This document shows, one piece after another, positions 1 to 7,960 of a DNA stretch of 64,000 nt. Origin of the DNA: Geothrix sp. PMB-07 (GTDB taxonomy: Bacteria; Acidobacteriota; Holophagae; Holophagales; Holophagaceae); contig NZ_CP132333.1 in NCBI RefSeq assembly GCF_030758935.1, positions 62,001 to 126,000 on the forward strand, given 5' to 3'. The position numbers and the translations under genes were made by a program. The notes beneath the pieces are model-generated. The model did not search any database and was not told the origin of the DNA. It saw nothing but the letters and a program-made list of their open reading frames with translations. How positions within the stretch are numbered: position 1 is the first letter of the stretch; each line of letters begins with the position of its first letter.

Positions 1-1287
1 GATGAGGGGATGGTGCACCAGGGCCTCGGCCACCAGGGGATCTTCGGACCAGCCCATGTGGGAGGCGATGGTTTCCACGCGATCCCGGTCGAGACCCAGA
101 GCCGTGGCGGCCAGCAGGCGCGGGCTCAGGGCAGGGTTCTCCAGGGCCAATTGGAAGACCTGGGGATTGGGGTCTTTGAGCACAAGGCTGATCTGCTCTT
201 CCTGGGTGGCCTGGGTGGCGAGGAAGACCCGTTCTTCCATGGTGGCCCAGCGGCCCTCTTCGCCCCGCTCGGGCAGCGCCGTGGCGATGCCTGAGCGCTC
301 GCGCTGCAGGCGGTCATAGAAGTACTTCACCACACGCAGCAGGTGCGGCGACTGCCGCTTGGCCCAGTAGGTGATGAACTGGTACTCGCTCTCATCCAGC
401 TGGGTGAAAAAACTCACAATGCGGCGCAGGGCAGCGCGATCAGAGGCACCCTGCTCCAGGGCGGAGACCAGGTGCCCTGAGAGGGCCACCCGACGAGACA
501 GATCCGCCGGACTGCCGGGCGCTTCCTGAAGGCCGGTCCGGATGGGTTCACGGAAGTACCAGCGGGCCTCGGCGTAGACCTCTTCGAAGAAGGCCGACTC
601 GACGCTTTCGGCCAGGGCGCGGCAGATCAGATCCTCGGAGACCAGGGGGTTCTGGAGGGCTGTTTGACGCAGCTCCGCATCCGCGTTCACGAGGAAGGCG
701 AGGAGTTCTTCCGGCTGAGCTGTCTGCCGGGCTCGTTCCAGGCTCCGGGCCCGGTCCAGGCCATCGGTGGGTGGTTGCTGGGGCAGGGCGGCAGGTAAGC
801 TGGCAAGGGCCTCCCAGTCGGGATGCTCCTCGGGCAGCGGCGGCAACTCCAGCGTGCTGCCGGTGGCGGAGACCGTCTTCGCCAGTTGCTTGGCCAGCAG
901 CTTCGCCACGGGCTTCAGGCTCGAGTTCAGCTGTGAGTAAAGGGCCTTCACCGATTCAGAGCGGTCCGCTTTTTCGGCGGCGGGGGCCTGATCCATCTCC
1001 CGCATCTGATCGAACAGCGAGACCACCATTTCGAGGTCGCGGCGGATGGCTTCAGGCGTGGATTCGTTTTCCGCCAGGCCCAGCAGGATGGGCCAGTGGG
1101 CCAGCCAGTGCGGCGTGCGGGCCATGAGGGTGAGCAGCCTCGGAGAGGCCAGGGACCGGGCCAGCCCCTCGAGCATGTGCACTTGACCTTCGGAGGGCAA
1201 CTGGGGGCGCACCAAGGCCAGGTGATGAAAATGAATCCGTTCGGATTCCGCGAGGGTCTCCAGGAACGCGGACTCCTCTTCCCTCAC
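1..1287 (-). CDS. Repeat-containing protein of unknown function (3' end outside window)
   Basis: An open frame of 429 codons runs from a GTG at 1287 off the left edge of the window, so the C-terminus is missing. A strong Shine-Dalgarno (GGGAGGA at 1291-1297) sits just upstream of the GTG, and the preceding HisA-like gene ends only 13 bases away, so the two are probably co-transcribed. The protein is helical and Leu/Ala/Glu-rich. It has no signal peptide or membrane segment. It contains HEAT-like units of the type 'RQTALQNPLVSEDLI' and 'VFQLALENPALSPRLL', which resemble leucine-rich-repeat-variant or DUF2336-like helical repeats. I cannot assign a function; a scaffold or regulatory role is only a guess. 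Confidence 0.8.
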   Translation of the reverse strand, partial: MREEESAFLETLAESERIHFHHLALVRPQLPSEGQVHMLEGLARSLASPRLLTLMARTPHWLAHWPILLGLAENESTPEAIRRDLEMVVSLFDQMREMDQAPAAEKADRSESVKALYSQLNSSLKPVAKLLAKQLAKTVSATGSTLELPPLPEEHPDWEALASLPAALPQQPPTDGLDRARSLERARQTAQPEELLAFLVNADAELRQTALQNPLVSEDLICRALAESVESAFFEEVYAEARWYFREPIRTGLQEAPGSPADLSRRVALSGHLVSALEQGASDRAALRRIVSFFTQLDESEYQFITYWAKRQSPHLLRVVKYFYDRLQRERSGIATALPERGEEGRWATMEERVFLATQATQEEQISLVLKDPNPQVFQLALENPALSPRLLAATALGLDRDRVETIASHMGWSEDPLVAEALVHHPLI

Positions 1288-1300
1288 GGCTCCTCCCAAA

Positions 1301-2065
1301 TCAGGCGCAGGCGCCCTGGAGGAAGGCGAGAAGCCTGGGTTCCTGCTGGAACAGGAGGGCGTCCACCAGGGCACCCTTGAGGGCAGGGTGGTTCTGGACC
1401 GCTTCCAGGTGTTCTGGCGTGGTGATGCTGCCGCCCATGACCATGGGCAGGCCCGTGGCCGCCCCCAATTCCCGGGCAGTCTGGAAATCGGGTTCGGTGG
1501 AGCCCTGATCGGGAATGTCGATGAAGAGGAGGCGTTTGAAACCGTAGGCTTTCGCGCGCAGGGCCAGGTCGAGGGCCGTCAGGCCATCGGCATCCACCCA
1601 GCCGGAACGGTGCACCTTGCCCGCACGGGCATCAATGGCCGCTGTGAGGAAAGGCTGGAACCGCGCCATGAGCTGCTCGGCCACCATGGGCGACTTGTGG
1701 AGAATGGTGCCCGCCACCAGCCAGGTGGCGCCGAGATCGATGAAGTACTGGGCCTGGTCGGAGCTGCGGATGCCGCCGGCGATCTGGACGCAAACCTTGC
1801 GTTCCCGGGCATGGCAACGCTGGAGAATCTGGCCGATCAGCTCGCGGTTGTTGCCACGGCCCATGGCCGCATCCACATCCACCAAGGCCAGTCGGGTAGC
1901 CCCTTCCTCGATCAGTCGGCCGGCCAACTCCCAGGGTGTCAGCAGGCAGGACTCTCCCATGCCCGCGGTTGAAACCACACGGCCATTCTGGAGATTCAAG
2001 GTCGGGTAGATCTTCAAGCGCACATCCCCGTTGAGAGGCAAAGGGGAGTGTAACGCAAGGGTCAC
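1301..2065 (-). CDS. HisA/HisF-family TIM-barrel protein (HisA-like, altered active site)
   Basis: The 254-residue product aligns along its length with HisA, the ProFAR isomerase of histidine synthesis. It has the phosphate-binding 'AGGIRS' and 'MGGS' segments and the 'IDARAGKV' strand that carries the second catalytic Asp. The first catalytic Asp, normally in 'PA(I/L)DL', is replaced by Asn ('PTLNL', about residue 25), and the usual 'DGT' segment reads 'DQGST'. Both changes argue against ordinary isomerase activity. No other his genes are nearby. The GTG start overlaps the rnc stop codon (GTGA), so it is translationally coupled to RNase III. It may be a divergent HisA or a relative with a different substrate. 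Confidence 0.85.
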   Translation of the reverse strand: MTLALHSPLPLNGDVRLKIYPTLNLQNGRVVSTAGMGESCLLTPWELAGRLIEEGATRLALVDVDAAMGRGNNRELIGQILQRCHARERKVCVQIAGGIRSSDQAQYFIDLGATWLVAGTILHKSPMVAEQLMARFQPFLTAAIDARAGKVHRSGWVDADGLTALDLALRAKAYGFKRLLFIDIPDQGSTEPDFQTARELGAATGLPMVMGGSITTPEHLEAVQNHPALKGALVDALLFQQEPRLLAFLQGACA

Positions 2066-2772
2066 CGATCTGTGTGGGTTCCGAGCTGATCCAGCAGCAA
2101 CTGGGCCGCCGTTCCCTCGGCCCGCTTGCGCGTGGGGCCCTCGGCCTGCGCCGTATGGGTGCCCACGGACACTTGCACCTTGAACCTGGGCGCATGGCCC
2201 GGGCCGGTCTGATCCAGCAGGAGATACTCGGGGGCAGGCAGGCCCAGCCGGGCGACGGTTTCCTGAAGGTGGGTCTTGGGATCCGTGCGGGTCCAGCTTT
2301 CGGGTTGGGCCTGGCGGATGGTCTCCAGGAACCGGGCCTCCACAAGGGATTGCACGGTCGAGGCGCCGTTCTGGCCGCTGGCCTGGGCATCCAGATAGAT
2401 GGCGGCCAGGACAGCCTCCAGGGCATCCGCCAGGGGCTTGGGCCCCATGGGCGGCGCCTTGCGGGGGTGCGCGGCCTTGAGGGCCTGGTCGAGCCCCAGG
2501 GCCAGGGCCCAGTCGCGCAGAGCGTCCGTGCGGACCAGGACGCCGCGGAACTTGCTCATGGCGCCCTCCTGCCAGTCCCCGCGTTCCCGGTGCAGAACCA
2601 GCGCGACGGTGAAGTTCAGCAGGGCATCGCCCAGGAACTCCAGCCGCTGGTTGTCGCGGCCCGCGCCAGCGGACGTGTGCGTGAGCGCCTCCCGCAGAAG
2701 GGTTTGGTCTTTGAACGTGTAGGCCAGCCGGGCTTCCAGATCGCCCAGGTCATCCTTGCGTCGGGTCATCAT
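2062..2772 (-). CDS. rnc: Ribonuclease III
   Basis: RNase III cleaves double-stranded RNA during rRNA and mRNA processing. The signature 'NQRLEFLGDAL' lies near residues 41-51 with the metal-binding Glu and Asp intact. The second acidic cluster 'ADALEAVLAAIYLDA' follows, and a double-stranded RNA-binding domain fills the last 70 or so residues ('DPKTHLQETV' to 'KRAEGTAAQLLL'). The length of about 236 residues is typical. I chose the ATG at 2772, which overlaps the kinase stop codon; a TTG at 2775 and an ATG at 2769 are alternatives. The gene lies in a compact run of kinase, rnc, HisA-like protein and repeat protein. Confidence 0.96.
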   Translation of the reverse strand: MMTRRKDDLGDLEARLAYTFKDQTLLREALTHTSAGAGRDNQRLEFLGDALLNFTVALVLHRERGDWQEGAMSKFRGVLVRTDALRDWALALGLDQALKAAHPRKAPPMGPKPLADALEAVLAAIYLDAQASGQNGASTVQSLVEARFLETIRQAQPESWTRTDPKTHLQETVARLGLPAPEYLLLDQTGPGHAPRFKVQVSVGTHTAQAEGPTRKRAEGTAAQLLLDQLGTHTDR

Positions 2773-4457
2773 CAATCCGCAAGGTCGGAGGGCAGTTTCC
2801 GGTTGAACCGGGCCTGATTGAGCACCGAGCGGAAGCGCACATTGCGTCCAGCCATCTGGCTGAGAATGCCCTGGCGGCGGGCCTCCCGCAGCTCCTGGAC
2901 AAACTCCTCGTGGCGCCCCCGATCATAGAGCACCACCGCCAGCCAGGCGTGGGCGTTCACGTTGTAAGGGTCGGCCTTCAGCGCCTGCCGGAAGCCCTGG
3001 ACGGCCTTATCCGGCTGGCTGTCCACCATCTGAATGGCTTCGCTCAGGGAAACATTGCCCAGGTTCTTGCGCTCATGGACTTCCAGCTTGTCGAGCTTCT
3101 CGGGCTGGTAGAGCTCCGGCTGGTCAATGGCTTTGGCGTCCACAGGCCTGGGCGGCAGGGGCCGGGATGGCTCGGGCCCGGGATTGCCCTTGGGCTCTGG
3201 CCGGGAGGGCAGGTCCACTGAAGGATGCAGGGGGCTGTCGGGTTTCTGAGGCGCGGCGGGCACGCCCTTGGCCGCGGCGACCGCTGTTGGTTGGGCCTTG
3301 GTGTCCTTGGGGGCGGGATCCTGATCGTGTGTGGGATCGGCCTTGGCTTCGGCTTGAAGGTTGGGGGCGGGGTTGACCCCGCGATCCTTCAATATCCACC
3401 AAGCCGTGCCGCCCACGCCGACCAGCACCAGGGCGGCGAGGCCAATCCAAAGGCCCTTTCCACCACCGCTGGACGGGGCCAGGGGACGGGGGGAGGGGAC
3501 CGCTGGAGCGGCTGCCACGGGGGGCGCCGGTGGTACCACGGCGGGCCCGGGTGCCGTGATTTCCGGGGCTATGGGGCGCACCTGGGCAGTGGGCGCCGCA
3601 TGAAGCTGGGTGGTGGCCTCTTCCAGTTGCCCCATCCAGGAAGGATCCTTGGCGGCGCGCAGGGACTTGGCGAGATCCTCGGCGGTCTGGAACCGTTCAT
3701 CGGGATTCTTGCAGAGGGCGCGGTCCATGACCGAGCGGATGGCGGGGCTGATGCCGCGCAGCTTTTCCGTTTCGATGGGTTCGGGCGCTTCGTTGACAAT
3801 CTTGTAAAGCACTGTGGGGGTCGTGTCCCCGGCGAAGGGCTTCCGGCCGCTCAGGCACTCATACAGCATCACGCCCACCGCGAAGAGGTCGCTGCGCGGA
3901 TCGGGTTTGCCGGTGCGGATGTACTCCGGCGCCATGTAGCTCACAGTGCCCATGACCATGCCCGTGGCGGTCATGTCGGAATTGCTGATCTTGGCCACGC
4001 CGAAATCCATGACCTTGGCATGGAGGCGCTTGCCGTCCCGCTGGACGCGGACGTTGGTGGGCTTGATGTCCCGGTGCACGATGGCCTGCCGGTGGGCGAA
4101 GCCCAGGCCGTCACAGACCTGGGCGAGGATCTCCAGGGCCTCGGAGCGGGTGAGCGACTGCTCTTGGAGCAGTTCGTCCAGATCGTGGCCCCGGACGAAC
4201 TCCATGGCGATATAGAGCACGCCCTGGTCCTCGCCGAATTCATAGATGGTCACCAGATTCGGGTGGTTCAACACGCCCGCGGCGCGAGCCTCCCGGGCGA
4301 AGCGCTCCTTGGCCTCGCCGCCCTGGGCCGCTGAAGGAAGGATGGTCTTGATGGCGACTTCGCGGCCGATGGAAGGATCCACGCCGAGGTAGACCTCGCC
4401 CATGGCGCCGTTCCCGAGGACGCGCTTGATCTCGAATTTCCCGAGTTTCTCGAACAT
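2772..4457 (-). CDS. Membrane-anchored Hanks-type Ser/Thr protein kinase with C-terminal TPR
   Basis: The 561-residue product has an N-terminal cytoplasmic kinase domain with all key elements: glycine loop 'VLGNGAMGEV' (about 13-22), Lys37, 'HRDIKPTN' (128-135), DFG (151-153) and 'APE' (176-178). A Pro/Ala-rich linker leads to one transmembrane helix at about 335-356. An extracytoplasmic Pro/Lys-rich stretch and a TPR-like segment (about 475-545) follow. There are no PASTA repeats. The ATG at 4457 has a GGAAGGG ribosome-binding site; an upstream in-frame ATG at 4517 has none and would add 20 unlike residues. The substrate is unknown. A divergent PATAN/TPR gene starts 170 bases away. Confidence 0.93.
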   Translation of the reverse strand: MFEKLGKFEIKRVLGNGAMGEVYLGVDPSIGREVAIKTILPSAAQGGEAKERFAREARAAGVLNHPNLVTIYEFGEDQGVLYIAMEFVRGHDLDELLQEQSLTRSEALEILAQVCDGLGFAHRQAIVHRDIKPTNVRVQRDGKRLHAKVMDFGVAKISNSDMTATGMVMGTVSYMAPEYIRTGKPDPRSDLFAVGVMLYECLSGRKPFAGDTTPTVLYKIVNEAPEPIETEKLRGISPAIRSVMDRALCKNPDERFQTAEDLAKSLRAAKDPSWMGQLEEATTQLHAAPTAQVRPIAPEITAPGPAVVPPAPPVAAAPAVPSPRPLAPSSGGGKGLWIGLAALVLVGVGGTAWWILKDRGVNPAPNLQAEAKADPTHDQDPAPKDTKAQPTAVAAAKGVPAAPQKPDSPLHPSVDLPSRPEPKGNPGPEPSRPLPPRPVDAKAIDQPELYQPEKLDKLEVHERKNLGNVSLSEAIQMVDSQPDKAVQGFRQALKADPYNVNAHAWLAVVLYDRGRHEEFVQELREARRQGILSQMAGRNVRFRSVLNQARFNRKLPSDLAD

Positions 4458-4629
4458 GGGCGGACCCTTCCGGGTGCAGGTGATGGACAGTAGGACAGGA
4501 TAGGTCCAGATGGCCACCTGGCCAAGGATTCGGCCATGGACTTGGGATAATTCGGCATGACCCCCCTGCTTTCAGGGCTGGCGAACTGGGCTGGAACATG
4601 CAAACTAGATCCCACCAGCTGGAGTGTCA

Positions 4630-6042
4630 GTGCCCGAAGTGCGCGTTCACCATTTTCTTCCAGCCCTCATGGGCTCCCTCCATCAGCAGCGGGCGGAGGG
4701 TGAGTTGGTGCTGGAGCAGAACGACGGCACCCGCCGCATGTACTGGGTGGAAGGCTCATTGAAGTACCTGCGCAGTGATGCGGTGGGCGAGCAATTCGGC
4801 AGCTTCCTGGTGCGCCGGGGCGTACTGGATATGGCCGCCCTGAAGGAACTGCTCGCGGATGGCGACGGGGCACGGGTGGGCGACCGAGTGGTGCAGTGGG
4901 GCCTGATGTCCCTGCGTGAGCGCGATGAGCGCCTCCACGAGTTGTTCGGTTCCCTGCTGCTGCATGCCATGGAACATCCCATTCTGAAGCTGACCTGGAT
5001 TCCCGGTCCCCTCGCTGAAAACTTGGCAGGGGACATGCTGTTTCAGCTGGATCACCGCCGGGTGGTCTGGGAGATCTTCCAGAGCGCACAGGTGGACCAG
5101 GAGCTCGTGCAGATGTTCCTGAGCGAGCCGAACTGGCGCTGGGAGGCGGTGCCGAATCTGCTGGACGCGCTCAGCGATCTCCCCCTCACCCCGACCCTGG
5201 CTTACGCCCTGTCCCTGCTGGGGACAGAGCCCCTCGGCTGCGACACCATCTCCTCCCTGACGGGCTTGCCCCAGGAAAAGGCCGCCCGTCTGGTCGCGAC
5301 CCTCTGGGCCCTTGGCGGCATGAACCTGGTCCAGGGCGACCTGCCCTTGGTGGAAAAGGCCGCGCTGGAAGCACCGGGCCCCGTCGCTGTGCCCGACATC
5401 GAGATCGAGCTGGAACCCGAACTGGAGCAGGACATTCAACTCGATCTCGGGGTGGATGATCCCATCTCCTCCGAAGGCTTCGGTTCCCAGGAGATCGACA
5501 TCAGCCAGTCGGTGCAGGGGGCCACGCCAGCTCCAACGCTCGGCTCGGTTCTGGGGATGTCCTCGTCCGGTCCTCACGAGGACGAAGAACCGCCCGTTGG
5601 GGAAAGGGCCAGACGCCTGCTGATCAAGGCGAAGTCCTACATGATGCAGGATCGCACCAGTGAGGCCATCCGGGCCCTCGAGCAGGCCATCAAGCTGGAT
5701 GGGGACACGCCCGGGGCCTATGAAACCTGGATGCTCCTGGGCCGGTTGAGGCTCAGCAATCCCGCTTGGTCCACCCGCGCCATCGAAGCGCTCCAGGTGG
5801 CCTCACGCCTGAACCCCCGCGCCGCGGAGCCCTGGGCCCTGATGGGTGAGCTCTATCACCGAAAGGGCTTCCACGCCAACGCCCAGGGCTGCTTTCGCCG
5901 GGCCCTGGAATTGGATCCTTCCGTGGCGGTCCCAGTGGGATGGTCGATGGTGGAAGAGACCGATCAGTCTCAAGGGGGCAAGGATGGTCAGGCGGGGCTC
6001 ATGGGCCGCCTGAAGGGCATGTTTGGACGCGAAAAGGGCTGA
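4630..6042 (+). CDS. DUF4388 (PATAN) domain protein with C-terminal TPR
   Basis: The protein has about 470 residues. The N-terminal 150 residues resemble the DUF4388/PATAN domain ('GSLHQQRAEGELVLEQNDG', 'WVEGSLKYLRS'), found in regulatory proteins of Myxococcota, Acidobacteriota and cyanobacteria. A winged-helix-like middle segment ('CDTISSLTGLPQEKAARLVATL'), an acidic linker and two or three TPR units (about 320-440) follow. There is no membrane segment. I preferred the GTG at 4630 because GGAG lies five bases upstream; GTG at 4624 is possible. It is transcribed divergently from the kinase, so a shared regulatory role is plausible but unproven. Confidence 0.85.
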   Translation: MPEVRVHHFLPALMGSLHQQRAEGELVLEQNDGTRRMYWVEGSLKYLRSDAVGEQFGSFLVRRGVLDMAALKELLADGDGARVGDRVVQWGLMSLRERDERLHELFGSLLLHAMEHPILKLTWIPGPLAENLAGDMLFQLDHRRVVWEIFQSAQVDQELVQMFLSEPNWRWEAVPNLLDALSDLPLTPTLAYALSLLGTEPLGCDTISSLTGLPQEKAARLVATLWALGGMNLVQGDLPLVEKAALEAPGPVAVPDIEIELEPELEQDIQLDLGVDDPISSEGFGSQEIDISQSVQGATPAPTLGSVLGMSSSGPHEDEEPPVGERARRLLIKAKSYMMQDRTSEAIRALEQAIKLDGDTPGAYETWMLLGRLRLSNPAWSTRAIEALQVASRLNPRAAEPWALMGELYHRKGFHANAQGCFRRALELDPSVAVPVGWSMVEETDQSQGGKDGQAGLMGRLKGMFGREKG

Positions 6043-6182
6043 GCGAACTCTGCCGGGTCCGACGGGTACGAATCCTGCAAAATTCGGTTTCTTCGACATG
6101 CCCTTAAAGGGCTCGAATGCCTTTGCCGGTTCCGCACCGGCTGATCCCACGTAACACCCATGACCTCCGGACGGGAGCAAGC
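6043..6182 (+). other. Intergenic leader with two short hairpins
   Basis: The gap holds a 13-base palindrome (GCCCTT-A-AAGGGC at 6100-6112) and a 6-bp stem-loop (GCCGGT at 6125-6130 with ACCGGC at 6136-6141). Neither is followed by a T-run, so terminator function is weakly supported. They could be leader structure for the GT2 gene. I compared the region with the c-di-GMP-I riboswitch by eye and saw no convincing match. Confidence 0.3.
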
Positions 6183-6950
6183 ATGAAAACCGATGTTTCA
6201 GTGGTCATGACGACCGTTTGTCGGGACTCGGTCTACCGGGCCGCAAGGTCTGTCTTTCAGCAGGACTATGAAGGGACGATCCAACTCATTCTTGGTGTCG
6301 ATGTCGAGAAGTTCGGGGACTTCTCCGAAATCATTAGAAACCTGGCCGCGGAATGTCCTCCTCGCCGTGTCTTGACCCCCATCAACCTCGGCTATTCGAC
6401 TTCGGCCCGGCATGGCGGGGTGCACAGCAGCTGGTACGGCGGCTCCTTGCGCACCGCCCTGAGTTTTTTGGCCTCGTCGGAATGGATCGCCTACCTGGAT
6501 GACGACGACTGGTACGAGCCGCAGCACCTTCGCACCCTGCTGGCAGCCGCGCAGGGCAACAGCTGGGCATTTGCCCTGTCGAACTATGCGGATTCAAACG
6601 AAAACAGGATTCTCGGTGTGGACACGATCGAAAGCGTGGGCCCCAATCGCGGCGTGTATCGCGAAAAATTCGGCGGATTTGTGAGGCCATCGGCTTTGAT
6701 GATCAACAAGATCAAACTCTCCCTCATCCTGCACCTGTGGTCGGTGGCTCCCTTTGCCACGGGCGATGGGGAAGACCGGCTGATCTTCAACGAACTCCGG
6801 AAATTCCCCGATTTCGGAGAGACGGGACTTCCAACCGTGAACTGTGCTCTGGATCCGGCGGATGGCATGCATGCGCACCGCCTGGCTTCCTTGTCGGCTC
6901 CTGTGGCCGCTTCTGGCCCCAAGCATCAGTCGCTGCGGAACCAGGCCTAG
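6183..6950 (+). CDS. Family 2 glycosyltransferase
   Basis: The 255-residue product is a GT-A type inverting glycosyltransferase. It opens with the nucleotide-binding strand 'MKTDVSVVMTTVCRD' and carries the metal/nucleotide-sugar motif 'YLDDDDW' at about 104-110. No membrane helix is visible, so it is probably cytoplasmic and adds one sugar to a glycan intermediate. The ATG at 6183 has a GGGAG ribosome-binding site 7 bases upstream; the longer reading from 6117 lacks one. It is the only plus-strand gene of the glycan locus and converges on the next gene, their stop codons sharing the palindrome CTAG at 6947-6950. Donor and acceptor cannot be told from sequence. Confidence 0.9.
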   Translation: MKTDVSVVMTTVCRDSVYRAARSVFQQDYEGTIQLILGVDVEKFGDFSEIIRNLAAECPPRRVLTPINLGYSTSARHGGVHSSWYGGSLRTALSFLASSEWIAYLDDDDWYEPQHLRTLLAAAQGNSWAFALSNYADSNENRILGVDTIESVGPNRGVYREKFGGFVRPSALMINKIKLSLILHLWSVAPFATGDGEDRLIFNELRKFPDFGETGLPTVNCALDPADGMHAHRLASLSAPVAASGPKHQSLRNQA

Positions 6951-7960
6951 GCGTTTTGCCCTTGCCAACTCTGCGCCAGGCGGGAGCCCCAGGTTCCTCG
7001 CAGGCCCTGGATCACCTTTGAATCGGGGCGCACCCAGCTGACCTGCTGGAAGGCGCGGAGGTGTTGCCAAAGATCCGCGGCCTGCTCAACCCACACGATG
7101 GATGGAGGAGTGGCCTGCCCCCTTGGCTTCAGGGCCGCGTCGAGGGAGGCGCGGGCAGAAGCCGGATTCGCCAGCAGGAGCAGCGCCACAGGATCGTCTG
7201 CGGTAAAGGCCTGCACATAGCTGAGCAGGACGGCTTCCCAATCGGCGGACCCCCTATCCGGTTCGAGCAGGAAGGCTTGGGATTGGGGCGTGGGAGTGGT
7301 TCCGGCGACGCCTGGCGCTGTTCCACCGGCAGCATCAGCCAGGGTGTCGTAGGTTCCCAGGGTGGAGGCCCATGCCTGCTTGGCATAGACCGGCCCACTG
7401 CCCGTATAGGTCAACCCGGTGTAATGCTCGGGCATGAAGAAGTGGCTGGGGAGCACGGTGAGGTTGGAATAATTCTCGGCGATCCAGGTTTGAGTGAGGT
7501 AGAGCGGGCCCACGGACTGCCACGCGTCACGATCGGTGACGGTGGGCTGCTTGCGGAGGCCTTCGATCAGGGTGGCGAGAAAGCGCGTGCCGGGAATGGT
7601 TCCGAAATACCCGGCGGCGATCAGCCTGGGGCGGGCCAGTTCGTTTTCCCAGCTGGCGAAGGCTTCGCATTCCAGCAACCAGGCCGGGAGCGGCCGGACA
7701 CAGCAGCTGTCGGCATCCACCAACACGCCGCCCTCTTCATGCAGGATCTCCCAGCGCATCATGTCCGCGACGCCATTCCATTCGCGCTTGGCCATGGCTT
7801 CCATGTGGTGCCCATTGATCCAGCGGCGGCCAGCCAGGTCTTCATTGCCCCAGAGTTTGACTTCCCAGTCGGGGTGGTGATCCACCCAGGTCTGGATGAA
7901 TCGGTTGGGCCGCTTGGATTCATCCCCGACCCAGATGAGGTGGATGATCTTGGGGATCAT
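6947..7960 (-). CDS. DXD-motif glycosyltransferase with shared C-terminal domain
   Basis: The first 200 or so residues match the 'glycosyltransferase sugar-binding region containing DXD motif' family (OCH1/capsular type). The protein opens 'MIPKIIHLIWVG', has 'WNGVADMMRWEILHEEGG' and 'VDADS' with the DXD at about 82-84. Residues about 228-337 form a separate domain ('WEAVLLSYVQAF', 'DPVALLLL', 'SWVRPD') repeated in the three genes upstream. The ATG at 7960 overlaps the stop of the methyltransferase gene (ATGA), so it is the last gene of the operon and translationally coupled. An earlier in-frame ATG at 8278 gives a low-complexity out-of-frame product and was rejected. The sugar specificity is unknown. 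Confidence 0.9.
   Translation of the reverse strand: MIPKIIHLIWVGDESKRPNRFIQTWVDHHPDWEVKLWGNEDLAGRRWINGHHMEAMAKREWNGVADMMRWEILHEEGGVLVDADSCCVRPLPAWLLECEAFASWENELARPRLIAAGYFGTIPGTRFLATLIEGLRKQPTVTDRDAWQSVGPLYLTQTWIAENYSNLTVLPSHFFMPEHYTGLTYTGSGPVYAKQAWASTLGTYDTLADAAGGTAPGVAGTTPTPQSQAFLLEPDRGSADWEAVLLSYVQAFTADDPVALLLLANPASARASLDAALKPRGQATPPSIVWVEQAADLWQHLRAFQQVSWVRPDSKVIQGLRGTWGSRLAQSWQGQNA
6950..7279 (-). repeat. Shared C-terminal domain, copy A
   Basis: This is a 110-residue protein-level repeat at the end of the DXD glycosyltransferase. Landmarks are 'QAFLLEP', 'W..VL..Y..AF', 'DDPVALLLL' and 'VSWV'. It is slightly shorter between the two strands than the other copies. Confidence 0.75.

Noticed and set aside
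4268-4615. Small open frames on the minus strand upstream of the kinase
   Set aside because: They overlap the kinase gene in another frame, lack ribosome-binding sites and give Arg/Pro/Ser-rich products.
6060-6182. Possible c-di-GMP riboswitch before the GT2 gene
   Set aside because: Two short hairpins exist but the conserved GEMM core sequences were not recognisable.
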